From Bradyrhizobium sp. U87765 SZCCT0048 (GTDB taxonomy: Bacteria > Pseudomonadota > Alphaproteobacteria > Rhizobiales > Xanthobacteraceae): a stretch of DNA of 64,000 nt. The position numbers and the translations under genes are program-made. The notes beneath the pieces were generated by a model. The model saw only the letters and a program-made list of their open reading frames with translations, did not search any database and was not told the origin of the DNA. The stretch lies in the NCBI RefSeq assembly GCF_018131225.1, contig NZ_JAFCMM010000001.1, forward strand, positions 992,001 to 1,056,000. The letters are read 5' to 3'. Shown here piece after piece: positions 52,703 through 61,804 of the stretch; position 1 is the first letter of the stretch; each line of letters begins with the position of its first letter.

Positions 52703-53674
52703 TCACTTGTTACCGAGCTTGACCGCCTCGTCCCAGCTCGGGCACTTGCGCGTCTCGAGCGGCACGTCGTACGGCTGGTAGTTCTCCTTCGAGATCACCG
52801 TCGGCTTGAGAACGATCTCGTTGATCACCGGTTCGCCGCGCAGCGAGCGGATCGCGATCATGGTGCCGACGCAGCCCTGCACGAAGCCGTTGTAGTCGCC
52901 GCTGGCGAGCAGCTTGCCGGCCTTGATGGCGTCGACCGCCTCCTTGGTGCCGTTGACGCCGATGACCTGAGCCTTGCGGTTGGCGCCGTCGAGCGCCTCG
53001 ATCGCCCCGATCGCCATCGCGTCGTTGGCTGCGAGCACGCCATCGATCTGCGAGTTGGACTGCATCAGGTTTTCCATCACCTGCAGCGCCTGCAGGCGCT
53101 GGTAGTTGGCCGGCTGGGCGGCGACCACCTTGGCATTGGGATTTTCCTTGAGCGCATCATAGAAGCCGCGGACGCGATCGACGTTGGTCAGCGAGCCCTT
53201 GACGCCCTCCAGGATCACGACGTTGCCCTTGCCGCCGATCGCCTTGAGCAGATAACGCGCCGTTTCGAGGCCGAGGCTGTAATCGTCGGCGCCGACGAAG
53301 GCGACGAAGCGGCCGCCTTCCGAGCGGTCGGTGACGTTGACCACCGGGATCTTGGCCTTGTTGATCTCCTCGACGCCCGGCACCATCGCCTTGTAGTCGA
53401 CCGGGATGAAGACGATCGCGCTCGGCTTCTTGACGATGACGTCCTCGATCTGGCTGAGCTGCTCGGGAATGCTGTCCGGCTTGGTCGGAATGTAGTGCAG
53501 CGTCTTGGCGCCGAGGGCCTTGGCGGCGGCGTCGGAGCCGACGCGAACCGTCTGGAAATACGGATTGGTCTGGTTCTTGGTGAAGACCGCAATGGTCTCG
53601 TTGTCGGCGAACGCGCTGCCCGCAGTGACGGTCGACGCCAGCACGGACAGAATGGCAAGTTTCGTTGTCTTCAT
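52703..53674 (-). CDS. ribose-type ABC substrate-binding protein
   Basis: 323 residues, periplasmic-binding-protein family of RbsB. Signal peptide KLAILSVLASTVTAGSAFAD, then FTKNQTNPYFQTVRVGSDAA, VNVTDRSEGGRFVAFVGADD, and GVLAANDAMAIGAIEALDG, the last typical of RbsB. The two Cys (GCVGT, KCPSW) are unusual for the family. The chosen ATG leads a long shadow frame. It is the last importer gene of the operon. Its ligand may be an aromatic or polyol rather than ribose, judged by the neighbouring catabolic genes. Confidence 0.9.
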   Translation of the reverse strand: MKTTKLAILSVLASTVTAGSAFADNETIAVFTKNQTNPYFQTVRVGSDAAAKALGAKTLHYIPTKPDSIPEQLSQIEDVIVKKPSAIVFIPVDYKAMVPGVEEINKAKIPVVNVTDRSEGGRFVAFVGADDYSLGLETARYLLKAIGGKGNVVILEGVKGSLTNVDRVRGFYDALKENPNAKVVAAQPANYQRLQALQVMENLMQSNSQIDGVLAANDAMAIGAIEALDGANRKAQVIGVNGTKEAVDAIKAGKLLASGDYNGFVQGCVGTMIAIRSLRGEPVINEIVLKPTVISKENYQPYDVPLETRKCPSWDEAVKLGNK

Positions 53675-53715
53675 ATGGTTCGTTCCCTCTCCAGGCTTGT
53701 TGAAACCGATTGTCG

Positions 53716-54693
53716 TTATTGGCCGCGGCGGCGCGTCTTCATGTCGAGCCAGACTGCGAGGATGACGATCACGCCGGTGACGAGCGGTTGCCAGCTGGCG
53801 CTGACCTGCAGCAGGTTCATGCCGTTGAGCACCAGCGTCAGGATCAGTGCCCCGACGAAGGTGCCGAACACGGTACCGATGCCGCCGAACAGCGACGTCC
53901 CCCCGATCAACACCGCGGCGATCGCCGGCAGCGTCAGGCTTTCGCCGATATCCGCCTCGGCTGAGTTCAGCCGCGCCAGGAAGATGATCGACGCCAGGCC
54001 GGCCATCAGGCCGGACATGACGTAGACCAGCACCAGACGCCGCGACACCGGGATCCCCGACAGCCGGGCCGCGACCGGATTGGCGCCGATGGCATAGATC
54101 TCCTGCCCCCAGGTGGTGCGCTGGGCGAAGATGGTGCCGATGGCGAGGAAGATCAGCAGCAGGTAGACCGGGATCGGCAGGCCAAGCAGATAGCCGCTGC
54201 CGATCTGACGGAAGCCGGGCGGAAAACCGTGGATGGTATCGCCGGCCATGTACCAGTAGGTCAGGCCGTGCAGCACCCACAGCATGCCGTAGGTCGCGAT
54301 GAACGAGGGAATGCGCAGCGCCGTCACCATCAGGCCGTTGAGCAGGCCGACCGCCCCGCCGACGGCAAGGCCCGTCAGAACGCCGAGCGCCGGCGAGCCC
54401 GTCAGCTTGATCACGGTGCCCGCAAGGCAGGCCGACAGTGCCACGTTGGCGCCCACCGACAGGTCGAGGCCAGCCGTCAGCACCACCAGCGTCAGGCCGG
54501 CGGCGATGAAGAACATCAGGCTCGCCTGCCGCAGCACGTTGAGGATGTTGTTGAGATTGAGGAAGGAGTCGCTGAGCAGGCTCAGCGCGACGCAGATCAG
54601 CAGCGCCGCCAGCAGGCGGTAGAACACCTGGACGACGTCGTCGGACATGAACGCGCGCGGCGGCGCAGCCATCGGTTTGCTCACATCGGTCAT
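53716..54693 (-). CDS. ribose-type ABC permease (RbsC-like), second
   Basis: 325 residues with about eight to ten spans. RbsC marks are GLDLSVGANVALSACLAGTV, GLLNGLMVTALRIPSFIATY, the coupling loop GANPVAARLSGIPVSRRLVL, and GGTSLFGGIGTVFGTFVGAL. It overlaps the preceding permease gene by four bases (ATGA). Two different RbsC-like genes imply a heterodimeric channel. Confidence 0.92.
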   Translation of the reverse strand: MTDVSKPMAAPPRAFMSDDVVQVFYRLLAALLICVALSLLSDSFLNLNNILNVLRQASLMFFIAAGLTLVVLTAGLDLSVGANVALSACLAGTVIKLTGSPALGVLTGLAVGGAVGLLNGLMVTALRIPSFIATYGMLWVLHGLTYWYMAGDTIHGFPPGFRQIGSGYLLGLPIPVYLLLIFLAIGTIFAQRTTWGQEIYAIGANPVAARLSGIPVSRRLVLVYVMSGLMAGLASIIFLARLNSAEADIGESLTLPAIAAVLIGGTSLFGGIGTVFGTFVGALILTLVLNGMNLLQVSASWQPLVTGVIVILAVWLDMKTRRRGQ

Positions 54694-55640
54694 GACTGGC
54701 TCCGCAATCCATCGACGAACAGTGCAACGATCACCAGGATTCCGACGCTCGCCACCTGGACGGAGGACGGCAGCGCCAGCAGGTTGAGACCGTTGCGCAG
54801 CACGCCAACGGCGATGACGCCGAGCACGGTGCCGAGCAGCCAGCCATTGCCGCGCTCGAACGAGGTCCCGCCCACTGCGACAGCCGCGATGGCGTCGAAC
54901 TCGAGGCCAAGACCTGCGGTCGGATGGCCGGAGTTCATCCGCGCGGTCATCAGCAGGCCGGCGAGCCCCGCCATGGCGCCGCCGATGGCATAGACGCCGA
55001 CCAGCAGCAGGCCGGGCGAACGTCCCGCATAGCGCAGCGCCTCGCGGTTGCCGCCGAGCGCAAAGATGTAGGTGCCGAAGCGGGTGTGATACAGCAGCCC
55101 GTGGAACGCGAGATAGGTGCCGAGCGCCAGCAGGATCGGCGCGGGAATGCCCGCGACCTCGCCGGAATAGACGCCGCGCAGGCCAGCCGGGATGCCGACC
55201 ACGCTCTGGCCGTCGCTGACGATCAGCGACAAGCCCTGCGCCATGCCCAGCGTGCCGAGCGTCGCGACGAAAGGCGGAATGCCGACGAAGGCGACCAGCC
55301 AGCCATTGGCAATGCCGAAGCCGACGCCAACCAGCACGGCGGCGCCGAGCGCCAGCACCACCGATTTGGTGGCGACCGCGACAATGGCGACCACCAGCGA
55401 GGTGAGCGTCAGTACCGCGCCCATCGACAGGTCGAGGCCTTCGGTCATGATGATCAGGGTCATCGGCAGCGCCAGCATCAGCAGGATGGTGGACTGCACC
55501 AGCACGTTGGAGATGTTGGGCACGGACAGGAAGCCCGGCGCGATCAGGCCGAACAGCACGACCAGCAGCACGAGCATCACGGCGACGCCGGGAATCCGCT
55601 GCAGCGGATTGGCCGGCAGGGCGATCACGGTCTCACGCAT
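54690..55640 (-). CDS. ribose-type ABC permease (RbsC-like), first
   Basis: 316 residues. Marks are EGLDLSMGAVLTLTSLVVAI, GIANGWLVAFVGIPPFVATL, the coupling loop GGNREALRYAGRSPGLLLVG, and GGTSFERGNGWLLGTVLGVI. It overlaps the ATPase gene by eight bases and the second permease by four, so the three are translated together. Confidence 0.92.
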   Translation of the reverse strand: MRETVIALPANPLQRIPGVAVMLVLLVVLFGLIAPGFLSVPNISNVLVQSTILLMLALPMTLIIMTEGLDLSMGAVLTLTSLVVAIVAVATKSVVLALGAAVLVGVGFGIANGWLVAFVGIPPFVATLGTLGMAQGLSLIVSDGQSVVGIPAGLRGVYSGEVAGIPAPILLALGTYLAFHGLLYHTRFGTYIFALGGNREALRYAGRSPGLLLVGVYAIGGAMAGLAGLLMTARMNSGHPTAGLGLEFDAIAAVAVGGTSFERGNGWLLGTVLGVIAVGVLRNGLNLLALPSSVQVASVGILVIVALFVDGLRSQS

Positions 55641-57168
55641 GGTGCATCCCCAGCCTCACGATGTTTTCCTCAGTCAGTTCGGCGCGCGACAGTTCGCCGG
55701 CGATGCGGCCGTCGCGCATCACATAGGCGCGGTCGCAGACATGGCAGATCTCGGCCTGCTCCGACGAGATCATCAGGGCCGCCGCCCCTTCCGCCACCAG
55801 GCGATCGATCAGCGCGAAGATCTCGGACTTGGCGCCGACGTCGATGCCGCGGGTCGGTTCGTCGAAAATGAACAGCTTGGCGCCGGCGGCGAGCCACTTG
55901 CCGATCACCACCTTCTGCTGGTTGCCGCCGGACAAGAGGCCGACCGCCTGCTTGGCGCCGGGAGTCGCGATGCGCAACTGCTGCACGAGACCATCCGCGG
56001 TGCGGCTGGCCGCGCCACGGTCGAACAGTCCGCTCGGGAACAGCTTGCGCATCGCCGCGACCACGAGGTTGTCGCCGACCGAACGCAGCAGCGCGAGACC
56101 TTCGGTCTTGCGGCTTTCCGGGATCAGGGCGAGGCCGAGCCGTGACGCCTCGTCCGGACCGCCGCTCTTCGCCTTGCCCTCGAAGATGATCTCTCCGGCC
56201 GACGCCTTGTCGGCGCCGAAGATCGCCCGCACCACCTCGGTGCGGCCGGCCCCGACAAGGCCGCACAGGCCAACGATCTCGCCGGCCCGCACCGTGAGAT
56301 TGATGTCGGAGATGCCGGTCGATGCCGACAGGTTCTTGACCTCCAGCACGACGCGGCCGGGCTCGGTCGCGAAATTGCGGGGGTAGCTCATGTCGACATT
56401 GCGGCCGACCATCATCCGCACCAATTGGTCCGGCGAAGCCTCGCCCGGCAGCACCTCGTCGATGCGGCGGCCGTCGCGCAGCACGGTGATGCGATCGCCC
56501 ATGGCGAACACTTCGGCCATGCGGTGGGAAATGTAGATGATGGCGACGCCGTCGGCCTTGAGGCGTGCGATCAGCGCGAACAGCAGCTCCGACTCGCGGT
56601 CGGACAGCGCCGCCGTCGGCTCGTCCATCACCAGGATGCGGGCGTTCTGGCTGATTGCCTTGGCGATCTCAACCATCTGCTGCTGCGCGACGCCGAGCTT
56701 CTCGACCTTGGTCGAGGGATCGATGTCGAATCCGACCATGTCGAGGATGCGCTTGGCATCGGACAGAATGCGGCGGCGATCGATGGTGCCCGGCAGCGGC
56801 CCGGCCGGCTCGCGACCCAGAAAGATGTTCTGGGCGATGTTGAGATAGGGAACGAGCGAGAATTCCTGGAAGATCACCGCAATGCCGAGACGCTGGGCGT
56901 CCGCGGCGGAATTGATCTCGACCTTGTCGCCGTTGGCATAGAATTCGCCGCGGTCGGCGCGATAGGCCCCGCATAGCACCTTCATCAGGCTCGACTTGCC
57001 GGCGCCGTTCTCGCCGAGCAGCATGTGAACCTCGCCCGGCCATACCGCAAACGACACGTCGTCCAGCGCCTTGACGCCGGGAAACTCCTTGCTGATGCCG
57101 CGCAGCTCGAACAGCGGCGCCGCCTGGCCCGCAGCCCGCGGCGCAGCCGCTGAAATGACCTCCGTCAT
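55633..57168 (-). CDS. ribose-type ABC transporter ATPase (RbsA-like)
   Basis: 511 residues with two ATPase halves. The first has Walker A GENGAGKSSLMKVL, signature LGVAQQQMVEIAKAI and Walker B ILVMDEPTAALSD. The second has the degenerate P-loop GLVGAGRTEVVRAI normal for RbsA, LSGGNQQKVVIGKW, and FIFDEPTRGIDVGAK. Its ATG overlaps the stop of the FAD oxidase gene (ATGA); the longer frame upstream is a shadow. Confidence 0.93.
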   Translation of the reverse strand: MTEVISAAAPRAAGQAAPLFELRGISKEFPGVKALDDVSFAVWPGEVHMLLGENGAGKSSLMKVLCGAYRADRGEFYANGDKVEINSAADAQRLGIAVIFQEFSLVPYLNIAQNIFLGREPAGPLPGTIDRRRILSDAKRILDMVGFDIDPSTKVEKLGVAQQQMVEIAKAISQNARILVMDEPTAALSDRESELLFALIARLKADGVAIIYISHRMAEVFAMGDRITVLRDGRRIDEVLPGEASPDQLVRMMVGRNVDMSYPRNFATEPGRVVLEVKNLSASTGISDINLTVRAGEIVGLCGLVGAGRTEVVRAIFGADKASAGEIIFEGKAKSGGPDEASRLGLALIPESRKTEGLALLRSVGDNLVVAAMRKLFPSGLFDRGAASRTADGLVQQLRIATPGAKQAVGLLSGGNQQKVVIGKWLAAGAKLFIFDEPTRGIDVGAKSEIFALIDRLVAEGAAALMISSEQAEICHVCDRAYVMRDGRIAGELSRAELTEENIVRLGMHHA

Positions 57169-58565
57169 GACCGCCCCTCCTTGGCCAGCGTGAAAATCTT
57201 GCCGGGGTTCATCAGGCCCGCCGGGTCGAGCGCTGCCTTGAGGCTGCGCATGACATCGACGGCATCGCCGTGCTCGTCCTGCAGAAAGCCGATCTTGCCG
57301 GCGCCGATGCCGTGTTCGCCGGTGCAGGTGCCTTCCATGGCGATGGCGCGGGCGACCATGCGGCTGTGCACCCCCTTGGCGCGGGCGACTTCGTCGGCGT
57401 TGCCGGGATCGATCAGCATCAGCATGTGAAAGTTGCCGTCGCCGACATGGCCGACGATCGGGCCGATCAGCCCGCTCGCCTCGACATCCCGGCGCGTCTC
57501 GACCAGGCATTCGGCGAGCCGCGAGATCGGCACGCAGACGTCAGTGATCATCGCCCGCGCGCCCGGCTTCAGGCTCATGCCGGCATACAGCGTATTGTCG
57601 CGGGCGTGCCACAGGCGGGTGCGGTCCTCGGCGGCGCGGGCCCACTGGAAGCCCTCTCCGCCATGGTCGGCGGCAATCGCCTCCGCGAACTCGGCCTGCT
57701 CGCCGACACCGGCATCGGTGCCGTGGAATTCGAAGAACAGCGTCGGCGCCTCGCGGTAGCCGAGTTTGGCGTAGCCGTTGATGCCCCGCATCATGACGTC
57801 GTCGAGCAGTTCGACGCGCGCCACCGGGATGCCGCACTGGATGATGCTGATGGCCGTCTCGACCGCGTCGTGCAGGGTGGGAAAGCTGCACACCGCCGAC
57901 GAGATCGCCTGCGGCCAGGGATGCAGCTTGAGCGTGATCTCGGTGATGACGCCGAGCGTGCCCTCGGCGCCGACGAACAGCCGTGTCAGATCGTAGCCGG
58001 CGGAGGACTTGCGGGCGCGGCCGCCGGTGCGGATGATCCGCCCGTCGGCCAGCACGACCTCGAGCGCCATGACATTGTCCTTCATGGTGCCGTAGCGCAC
58101 GGCCATCGTGCCGGATGCGCGCGTCGAGGACATGCCGCCGATCGAAGCGTCCGCGCCGGGATCGATCGGGAAGAACAGGCCGGTATCGCGCAGTTGCGCA
58201 TTGAGCTGCTTGCGGGTGATGCCGGGCTGCACCACCACGTCCATATCCTTGTCGTGAACCTTGAGAACGCGATTCATGCGCGCGAAGTCGAAGCACACCC
58301 CGCCGGACAGCGCCGCCGCATTGCCCTCCAGCGACGTGCCGGCGCCGAACGGTACGATGGGCATGCCGACGCGCGCGCACAGCCGCACGATCTCGGCGAC
58401 CTCCTGCGTGGTCTCCGGAAACACCACCACATCCGGCGGCCGGCTGGCGTGATAGGCCTCACTGCGGCCGTGCTGCTCCAGCACGCCGCGCGCGGTAGTG
58501 GCTCGCTCCCCGACCATCTGTGTCAGGCTCTCGAGCAGGCTCGTGGTATCGAGCGGCAGTCCCAT
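57165..58565 (-). CDS. FAD-linked oxidase, D-lactate/glycolate dehydrogenase type
   Basis: 466 residues, VAO/PCMH flavoprotein. FAD-binding loop PFGAGTSLEGNAAALSGGV, GADASIGGMSSTRASGTMAV, the C-terminal cap with GHVGDGNFHMLMLIDP and CTGEHGIGAGKIGFL, and the end LDPAGLMNPGKIF. Relatives oxidise D-2-hydroxy acids to 2-oxo acids, passing electrons to cytochrome or quinone. It lies between the dioxygenase and importer genes, so the substrate may be a side-chain or ring-derived hydroxy acid (inference). Confidence 0.9.
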   Translation of the reverse strand: MGLPLDTTSLLESLTQMVGERATTARGVLEQHGRSEAYHASRPPDVVVFPETTQEVAEIVRLCARVGMPIVPFGAGTSLEGNAAALSGGVCFDFARMNRVLKVHDKDMDVVVQPGITRKQLNAQLRDTGLFFPIDPGADASIGGMSSTRASGTMAVRYGTMKDNVMALEVVLADGRIIRTGGRARKSSAGYDLTRLFVGAEGTLGVITEITLKLHPWPQAISSAVCSFPTLHDAVETAISIIQCGIPVARVELLDDVMMRGINGYAKLGYREAPTLFFEFHGTDAGVGEQAEFAEAIAADHGGEGFQWARAAEDRTRLWHARDNTLYAGMSLKPGARAMITDVCVPISRLAECLVETRRDVEASGLIGPIVGHVGDGNFHMLMLIDPGNADEVARAKGVHSRMVARAIAMEGTCTGEHGIGAGKIGFLQDEHGDAVDVMRSLKAALDPAGLMNPGKIFTLAKEGRS

Positions 58566-58629
58566 GTCACCCTCCCCGTAAGCAAGTGCGGCGGCGGACT
58601 CTTGCGCGGTCCGTTGGCCGGTCGTGCCG

Positions 58630-59502
58630 TCAGCGCGATGCGCCCGGCTTCAATCCGAAATCGTAGTTGAGATGATAGAACGGTGCGTCCATGCGCCGGC
58701 CATCGGGGGCCGTCCCCGCTTCGCGGCGCACGAACTCGCGGATCAGGCTGTCCTTGACGCCGAACACCACGTCGGAGTCGAGATACTTGTCGCCAGCGAC
58801 GAACACATGGGTGACGAGTTGCTCATGGCCCGGCGCCGAGATCATGAAGTGGACATGCGCCGGCCGCCAGGGATGGCGGCCCTGCGCCTCCAGCATCTGC
58901 CCGACCGGGCCGTCATGCGGGATCGGATAGGCGGCCGGCTTGATCGACCAGAAATGGAAGCGCCCGTTGTCGTCGGCATGGAAGCGCGCGCGCATCGCCA
59001 GATCGCCGATCTTCTCGAGCTGCTGCACGTCGTAGTAGCCGTCGTCGTCCGAGTGCCAGACGTCGATGGTCGCGCCGGCGAGCGGCCTGCCATCAGGCGA
59101 CGACACCGAGCCGGTGACCAGCAGCGGATCGCCTTCCAGTCCGCCGGAGATATCCTCGCCGAGCGCCTTGTCGGGCGCAGCCTGGACATAGAACGGGCCG
59201 AGCACCGTGGTCTCGGTCGCGCCCTCCGGCTGCGGATGGTTGATGGCATCGACCAGCATCGACACCCCCAGCGCGTCCGACAGCAGGATGAATTCCTGAC
59301 GTTTGTCGTCGCACATGTGACCGGTGCGGGTGAGGAAATCGATGCCCTGCTCCCACTCCTTCTGGGTGGGGCGCACCTCACGCACGAAGGCATGGAGATG
59401 ACGCACCAGCGCTTCGCTGATCTCCTTGATGCGCGGCTCGCACGTCTCGCTGTTCCGGGCGATCACGGCGTCGGTGATGGTGTGCTCGTTGAAATTGCGC
59501 AT
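58630..59502 (-). CDS. intradiol dioxygenase, hydroxyquinol 1,2-dioxygenase type
   Basis: 290 residues. The N-terminal helical dimer domain (to about 100) and LGPFYVQAAPDK are typical of catechol/hydroxyquinol 1,2-dioxygenases. Fe(III) ligands are Tyr in DGYYD (156/157), Tyr192 (AAYPIPHDG), His216 and His218 (RPAHVH). Overall the sequence looks closest to hydroxyquinol dioxygenases, which give maleylacetate, the substrate of the reductase encoded in the same operon. A catechol or chlorocatechol activity cannot be excluded. Confidence 0.9.
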   Translation of the reverse strand: MRNFNEHTITDAVIARNSETCEPRIKEISEALVRHLHAFVREVRPTQKEWEQGIDFLTRTGHMCDDKRQEFILLSDALGVSMLVDAINHPQPEGATETTVLGPFYVQAAPDKALGEDISGGLEGDPLLVTGSVSSPDGRPLAGATIDVWHSDDDGYYDVQQLEKIGDLAMRARFHADDNGRFHFWSIKPAAYPIPHDGPVGQMLEAQGRHPWRPAHVHFMISAPGHEQLVTHVFVAGDKYLDSDVVFGVKDSLIREFVRREAGTAPDGRRMDAPFYHLNYDFGLKPGASR

Positions 59503-59526
59503 GGCAGCTCTCGCAAGGGCTGATGA

Positions 59527-60432
59527 TCACAGCTTGGGTTCGTCGAGCCCCGACAGGCGCTCGACATGGCGGACGGTGGCAATGAAGTCGGTTTCGCCGT
59601 CGCCCTGGGCGACCAGCGATCCGTAGGTCTCGCGCACCTGGGCGGCGAGCTGCAGCGGCACGCCGACGCTGTGGCCGGCGGACAGGATGAGGTCGAGATC
59701 CTTGGCCATCTGCCGGCAGGAGAAGGTCGAAAGGAAATCGCGCGTGCGCAGTGGCGCGGTCTTGTACTTGACCATGGGCGAGGCGATCGCGCTGTCGTCC
59801 AGCACCTGCAGGATATCCTGCCAGACGATGCCACCCTTGCGCGCCAGCGCGAGGCTTTCAGCCATCATGCCGGCGGACACCGCGATCATCAGATTGACCG
59901 CGAGCTTGGCGAAGCGGGCTTCCTCGGCTTCGCCAAGATATGTCTGCGCCCGGGTGATGGCCGCAAGCAGCGGGCGAACTGCCTCGAACGCGGCCTTGGG
60001 TCCGGACACGAAACAGGTCAGCGCGCCGGTGTGGGCGATGCTGGCGTTGCCGGACACCGGCGCGCGCAGGTACGCAATCCCGCGCGCCGCAGCAACCGCA
60101 GCGACTTCGGCGGAGATTTCGGCGCTGACCGTGCTGGTTTCGATCAGCGCAGCGCCAGCCGCCATGACCTGCAACAACCCGCCGTCCGCGAGCACCGTCG
60201 CGCGCAGCGCCGCGTCGTCCGGCAGCGAGGTGAATACCACCTGCTTCCCAGTGGCCGCCTCGGTCGCGGACGCGGCCGGCTGAATGCCTTGTGCTTGCCC
60301 TGCCGTGAGACGCTCGCGGCTCGGGTCATAGCCGGTTACCGGATGGCCGGCCGCCACCACGCGCGCCGCCATCGGCAACCCCATCTTGCCGACGCCAATC
60401 CAGGCGATGGAGGTATTGGTCGTGATGGTCAT
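59527..60432 (-). CDS. beta-hydroxyacid dehydrogenase (3-hydroxyisobutyrate type)
   Basis: 301 residues. N-terminal dinucleotide motif IGVGKMGLPMAARVVAAGHP, YLRAPVSGNASIAHTG substrate loop, and the catalytic Lys in FAKLAVNLMIA. Family members oxidise 3-hydroxy acids or reduce semialdehydes with NAD(P). It starts three bases after the amidohydrolase stop. Its substrate here is unknown; tartronate- or succinate-semialdehyde-like intermediates are possible. Confidence 0.9.
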   Translation of the reverse strand: MTITTNTSIAWIGVGKMGLPMAARVVAAGHPVTGYDPSRERLTAGQAQGIQPAASATEAATGKQVVFTSLPDDAALRATVLADGGLLQVMAAGAALIETSTVSAEISAEVAAVAAARGIAYLRAPVSGNASIAHTGALTCFVSGPKAAFEAVRPLLAAITRAQTYLGEAEEARFAKLAVNLMIAVSAGMMAESLALARKGGIVWQDILQVLDDSAIASPMVKYKTAPLRTRDFLSTFSCRQMAKDLDLILSAGHSVGVPLQLAAQVRETYGSLVAQGDGETDFIATVRHVERLSGLDEPKL

Positions 60433-60435
60433 CGG

Positions 60436-61797
60436 TCAGCTCGCCTGCTGTTGAGTTTCGATTCCGCGCACGAGCCGTTCGCCCGATTGCGCCAATTGCT
60501 GCTTGAGGCCATCAAGGCCGCTCGCGAGCAGCCGTCCCCCGCGCTTCTTCCAGACGCCATCGATCATGACGGCTTCGATGTTGGCGAGGCTGGTCTGCAT
60601 CACCACGGTCGCCACGGGATCGTGCACCGGAAACAGGTTGAGCGCATCGGCGTCGATCACCACGAGGTCGGCGCGTTTGCCCGGGGACAGCGAACCGATC
60701 TCGCTCTCGCGGCCGAGCATGCGCGCGCCTTCCACCGTGATCCAGCGGAGCGCCTCGCGTGCCGGAATGGTCGTCTGGTCGGGGATCGCACCGTTCGCTT
60801 GCCGCGCCGCGGCATTGTCGAGCGCCCGCTGGGTCGACAGCGCTACCCGCGTCGCGCCGAACAGATCGCCGGCCAGCACCGACTCCAGATCGATACCGAT
60901 CGACGGCCGCGCGCCGAGCTTCAGCAGCCGGCCGGTGATGGGAAAGCCATGGCCCTGGATCATCTCGTTCTCGGGGGTCACCGAAAACGACACGCCGAGA
61001 TCGACGAAGCGGCGCAGCAGCTCGTCCGACAGGTCGTTGCCGTGGACGATGTTGACGCCGGGCCCGACGAGATTCTCGGCGATCAGCGCCTCCCAGCCAC
61101 CTGGAGTCTTCGCCGGTCCGCCACCCTGATGCATCGAGGCGATGAGGCCGAGTTCGCGCGCCATGCGGAAGTCATGCCGTGACACGTCCAGCGTCGCATA
61201 GTGAGGACCGAGGATCGCCAGGCCGAGCCTGACCAGACCGTCACCTGAGCCAAGGGGACCCGACAGCAGCCGTTCGACCTCGGCGCGCGGATGCGGCACC
61301 TCCGAAAAATGGGGCTGGCCGGGCTTCGGCTCCGGCTTGGGCGAGCCATGGAAGAACGCAGCACGGATGCCGCTCTCGAGCAGCCCGCGCACGGCGGCGT
61401 CGGTGTGCGCCGGCGTCGGGTTGTTGTGGCACCAGTCGACCAGGGTCGTTGTGCCCATGTTGATCTGGTTGATCGCCCCGACCAGCGTTGCGATATGGAT
61501 GTCCTGCGGCGTGAACAGCGTTGCAAGCCCCGCATGCATGCGGCGGAAATAGGCCAGCAGCGTCCAGTTGGCGGCATAGCCGCGCAGCGCCGTCTGCCAG
61601 GTGTGCATGTGGGCGTTGATCAGCCCTGGGATGACGATGCGTCCCCGCCCCTCGACCACATCGGCGTCGTCGGCATCGATGCCCGGCCGGATCTCCACGA
61701 TCCGCCCGCCCGCGACGAGAATGTCGGCGCCGGCCATGTCGCCGAGGCGCTCGTCCATGGTGATGACGGTTGCGGCCTTGATCAGGGTGCGCGTCAT
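60436..61797 (-). CDS. amidohydrolase, TRZ/ATZ (chlorohydrolase-deaminase) type
   Basis: 453 residues, metal-dependent TIM-barrel hydrolase. First metal ligands are His63 and His65 (INAHMHTWQ); further ligands come from SMHQGGG, NIVHGNDL and SIGIDLES. SLSPGKRADLVVIDAD is the typical C-terminal beta-sandwich return. Relatives deaminate or dechlorinate triazines, guanine, cytosine and S-adenosylhomocysteine. GAGG precedes the ATG; an upstream in-frame start is seven codons away. It may convert a nitrogen- or chlorine-bearing ring into the hydroxyquinol precursor (inference). Confidence 0.9.
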   Translation of the reverse strand: MTRTLIKAATVITMDERLGDMAGADILVAGGRIVEIRPGIDADDADVVEGRGRIVIPGLINAHMHTWQTALRGYAANWTLLAYFRRMHAGLATLFTPQDIHIATLVGAINQINMGTTTLVDWCHNNPTPAHTDAAVRGLLESGIRAAFFHGSPKPEPKPGQPHFSEVPHPRAEVERLLSGPLGSGDGLVRLGLAILGPHYATLDVSRHDFRMARELGLIASMHQGGGPAKTPGGWEALIAENLVGPGVNIVHGNDLSDELLRRFVDLGVSFSVTPENEMIQGHGFPITGRLLKLGARPSIGIDLESVLAGDLFGATRVALSTQRALDNAAARQANGAIPDQTTIPAREALRWITVEGARMLGRESEIGSLSPGKRADLVVIDADALNLFPVHDPVATVVMQTSLANIEAVMIDGVWKKRGGRLLASGLDGLKQQLAQSGERLVRGIETQQQAS

Positions 61798-61804
61798 CCC
61801 GGCC